NCBI GenBank assembly: GCA_030618675.1
Contig: JAUXCV010000088.1
Coordinates: forward strand, 1 to 6,716
Direction: 5' to 3'
Source of the DNA: Acidimicrobiia bacterium
GTDB taxonomy: Bacteria; Actinomycetota; Acidimicrobiia; Spongiisociales; UBA5794
Length of the DNA stretch: 6,716 nucleotides
Shown here: positions 5,826 to 6,716 of the stretch, piece after piece
Layout: each line of letters begins with the position of its first letter
Numbering within the stretch: the first letter of the stretch is position 1
Position numbers and translations under genes: made by a program
Notes under the pieces: generated by a model
Databases searched by the model: none
Seen by the model: the letters and a program-made list of their open reading frames with translations, nothing else
Told to the model about the DNA's origin: nothing

Positions 5826-5859
5826 GCATGAGGAGTAATCTGCGCGAGACTCCTCATGC
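5826..5859. repeat. 11-bp perfect inverted repeat upstream of the reductase gene
   Basis: GCATGAGGAGT (5826-5836) and ACTCCTCATGC (5849-5859) are exact reverse complements separated by 12 bases. It lies 97 bases before the TTG start at 5956. It may be an operator for a dimeric regulator of the reductase gene or an RNA hairpin; no U tract follows on the plus strand, which argues against a simple terminator. Confidence 0.5.
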
Positions 5860-5941
5860 AGGGGACCAAGTCCGTCGTGGCGGCTCACGCGGACTGTAGA
5901 GATGTTGTTCGATGGAGAAGCGAAGCACGGGTTCGTAGGTT

Positions 5942-5948
5942 GAGGTGA
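5942..5948 (+). promoter_or_regulatory. Ribosome binding site GAGGTGA deciding a TTG start
   Basis: GAGGTGA lies 7 bases before TTG at 5956. An in-frame TGA at 5941-5943 prevents any earlier start, and the TTG is the first possible start codon after it. Confidence 0.75.
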
Positions 5949-5955
5949 CTCAGAG

Positions 5956-6716
5956 TTGAGAGCGGTTGTCTGCACGCGATACGGTCCGCCGGAGGTTCTC
6001 CGGCTCGAGGAACTCGCGACTCCAGTTCCCCGAATGAACGAGGTGCGGATACGCGTCCTGGCGACTGACGTGACGTCGAGTGATTGCTACACCCGGGGGC
6101 TGAGGCTGAGTCCCGCGTACCGGATCCTGGCGCGGCTCGTACTCGGTTGGAACGCCCCCAGGCGACGGGTGCTCGGCATGGTGCTCTCTGGGGAGGTGGA
6201 ATCGGTCGGAGCCGACGTCGGGACGTTTGAACCCGGCGACCGGGTGTTCGGCTTCAATCGACATCTCTTCGGGACCTATGCGCAGTATGTGTGCTGGCCA
6301 GAGGACGGACTTCTGGCCCTGCGACCGGCCAATCTCACCGACGAGGAGTCGGCGGCAATTCCCTACGGTGGCCTCCTCGCTCTCCACTTCCTTCGCAATG
6401 CTGGCGTTCGAGCGGGACAAAGCGTTCTCGTCTTTGGGGCATCCGGGGCCGTGGGCACGTCGGCCGTACAGCTTGCTCGACATCTCGGCGCGGAGGTAAC
6501 GGGTGTCTGCAGTACCGCGAACGTGGAGCTCGTGGCATCTCTCGGCGCCACGAGAGTGGTCGACTACACCGTCGAGGACTTCGTTGACAGGGCGGAGCGC
6601 TATGACCTGATCTTCGACGCCGTGGGCAAGAACAAGAGCGCCAGTGCCCTTCGGCGGTGCAAGCAAGTGCTTGCTCCCGGCGGAGCCTGCATCTCGGTCG
6701 ACGACGGGACACCGAA
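5956..6716 (+). CDS. Zinc-less medium-chain NAD(P)-dependent reductase (quinone oxidoreductase-like), 3' truncated
   Basis: The frame runs from TTG at 5956 to the window edge, giving 253 residues; family members usually have 310-340, so the C-terminus lies outside. It begins MRAVVCTRYGPPEVLRLEEL, the typical start of the MDR superfamily. The N-terminal GroES-like catalytic domain covers about residues 1-125, with PGDRVFGF near 93-100. The Rossmann domain carries the nucleotide-binding GASGAVG (161-167) and continues with VQLARHLGAEVTGVCST, a pattern often linked to NADPH. VVDYTVEDF (201-209) and YDLIFDAVGK (216-225) are further family motifs. The zinc-binding GHE-type motif of alcohol dehydrogenases is missing, so it probably reduces quinones, enones or similar carbonyls in the cytosol; the substrate cannot be told. 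An 11-bp inverted repeat upstream may regulate it. Confidence 0.9.
   Translation, partial: MRAVVCTRYGPPEVLRLEELATPVPRMNEVRIRVLATDVTSSDCYTRGLRLSPAYRILARLVLGWNAPRRRVLGMVLSGEVESVGADVGTFEPGDRVFGFNRHLFGTYAQYVCWPEDGLLALRPANLTDEESAAIPYGGLLALHFLRNAGVRAGQSVLVFGASGAVGTSAVQLARHLGAEVTGVCSTANVELVASLGATRVVDYTVEDFVDRAERYDLIFDAVGKNKSASALRRCKQVLAPGGACISVDDGTP

Larger units (their letters stand above)
4715..5955. other. 1.2-kb region without a confident protein gene
   Basis: Reading frames here are arginine/serine/glycine-rich and overlap both tRNA-like segments and strong hairpins, so I do not accept the longer ones as genes. The stretch holds two degenerate tRNA-like 3' halves, a shared purine-rich motif before each, hairpins at 4790-4803, 4845-4858, 5181-5195, 5217-5232, 5486-5502 and 5656-5672, a possible 55-codon ORF and an 11-bp inverted repeat. 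It may be a decayed mobile-element or tRNA-cluster remnant, or it may encode structured RNA. Confidence 0.6.

Noticed and set aside
5300..5899. 199-codon plus-strand ORF across the tRNA-like region
   Set aside because: It runs through the tRNA-Arg-like half and several hairpins, has no ribosome binding site, and its arginine/serine/glycine-rich translation shows no domain.
5950..6666. 238-codon antisense ORF opposite the reductase
   Set aside because: It mirrors the reductase gene, which has clear family motifs; GC-rich codons commonly leave the opposite strand open.

Overview
The window looks like an accessory stretch of a high-GC actinobacterial chromosome. The supports are the GC-rich codons, an actinobacterial-style secreted protein with a strong Shine-Dalgarno, a complete IS1182-type insertion sequence, and a tRNA-Arg(ACG)-like 3' half resembling what I recall of mycobacterial tRNA-Arg. 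The genus cannot be fixed from the sequence; an Acidimicrobiia-like lineage is only a guess.

Layout. (1) From the left edge to 2182 (+) runs the C-terminal part of a large beta-propeller (WD40/PQQ-like) repeat protein whose N-terminus lies outside the window. (2) From 2183 to 3883 lies an apparently intact 1701-bp IS1182-family element. It has 22-bp imperfect terminal inverted repeats and one intact DDE transposase on the minus strand. A CTAG tetranucleotide flanks both ends, and the left CTAG supplies the stop codon of the propeller gene, so the insertion landed on that stop codon without changing the protein. (3) From 3888 to 4179 is a gene-free gap holding a 168-bp segment bounded by imperfect inverted repeats, then a tandem TCCTTGACA repeat. 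(4) From 4180 to 4653 (+) is a small secreted protein, followed by a 14-bp-stem terminator. (5) From 4715 to 5955 are about 1.2 kb with no confident gene. This stretch holds two degenerate tRNA-like 3' halves about 313 bp apart with a shared upstream motif, several hairpins, a possible 55-aa ORF and an 11-bp inverted repeat. (6) From 5956 to the right edge (+) is a zinc-less medium-chain dehydrogenase/reductase with a TTG start, cut off by the window end.

The genes do not form one pathway. Propeller gene, secreted-protein gene and reductase each look like separate transcription units, and the transposase runs convergent to the propeller gene. I found no convincing defence system, CRISPR array or new enzyme system. 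The least explained parts are the tRNA-like region (about 4840-5360) and the inverted-repeat segment next to the insertion sequence.
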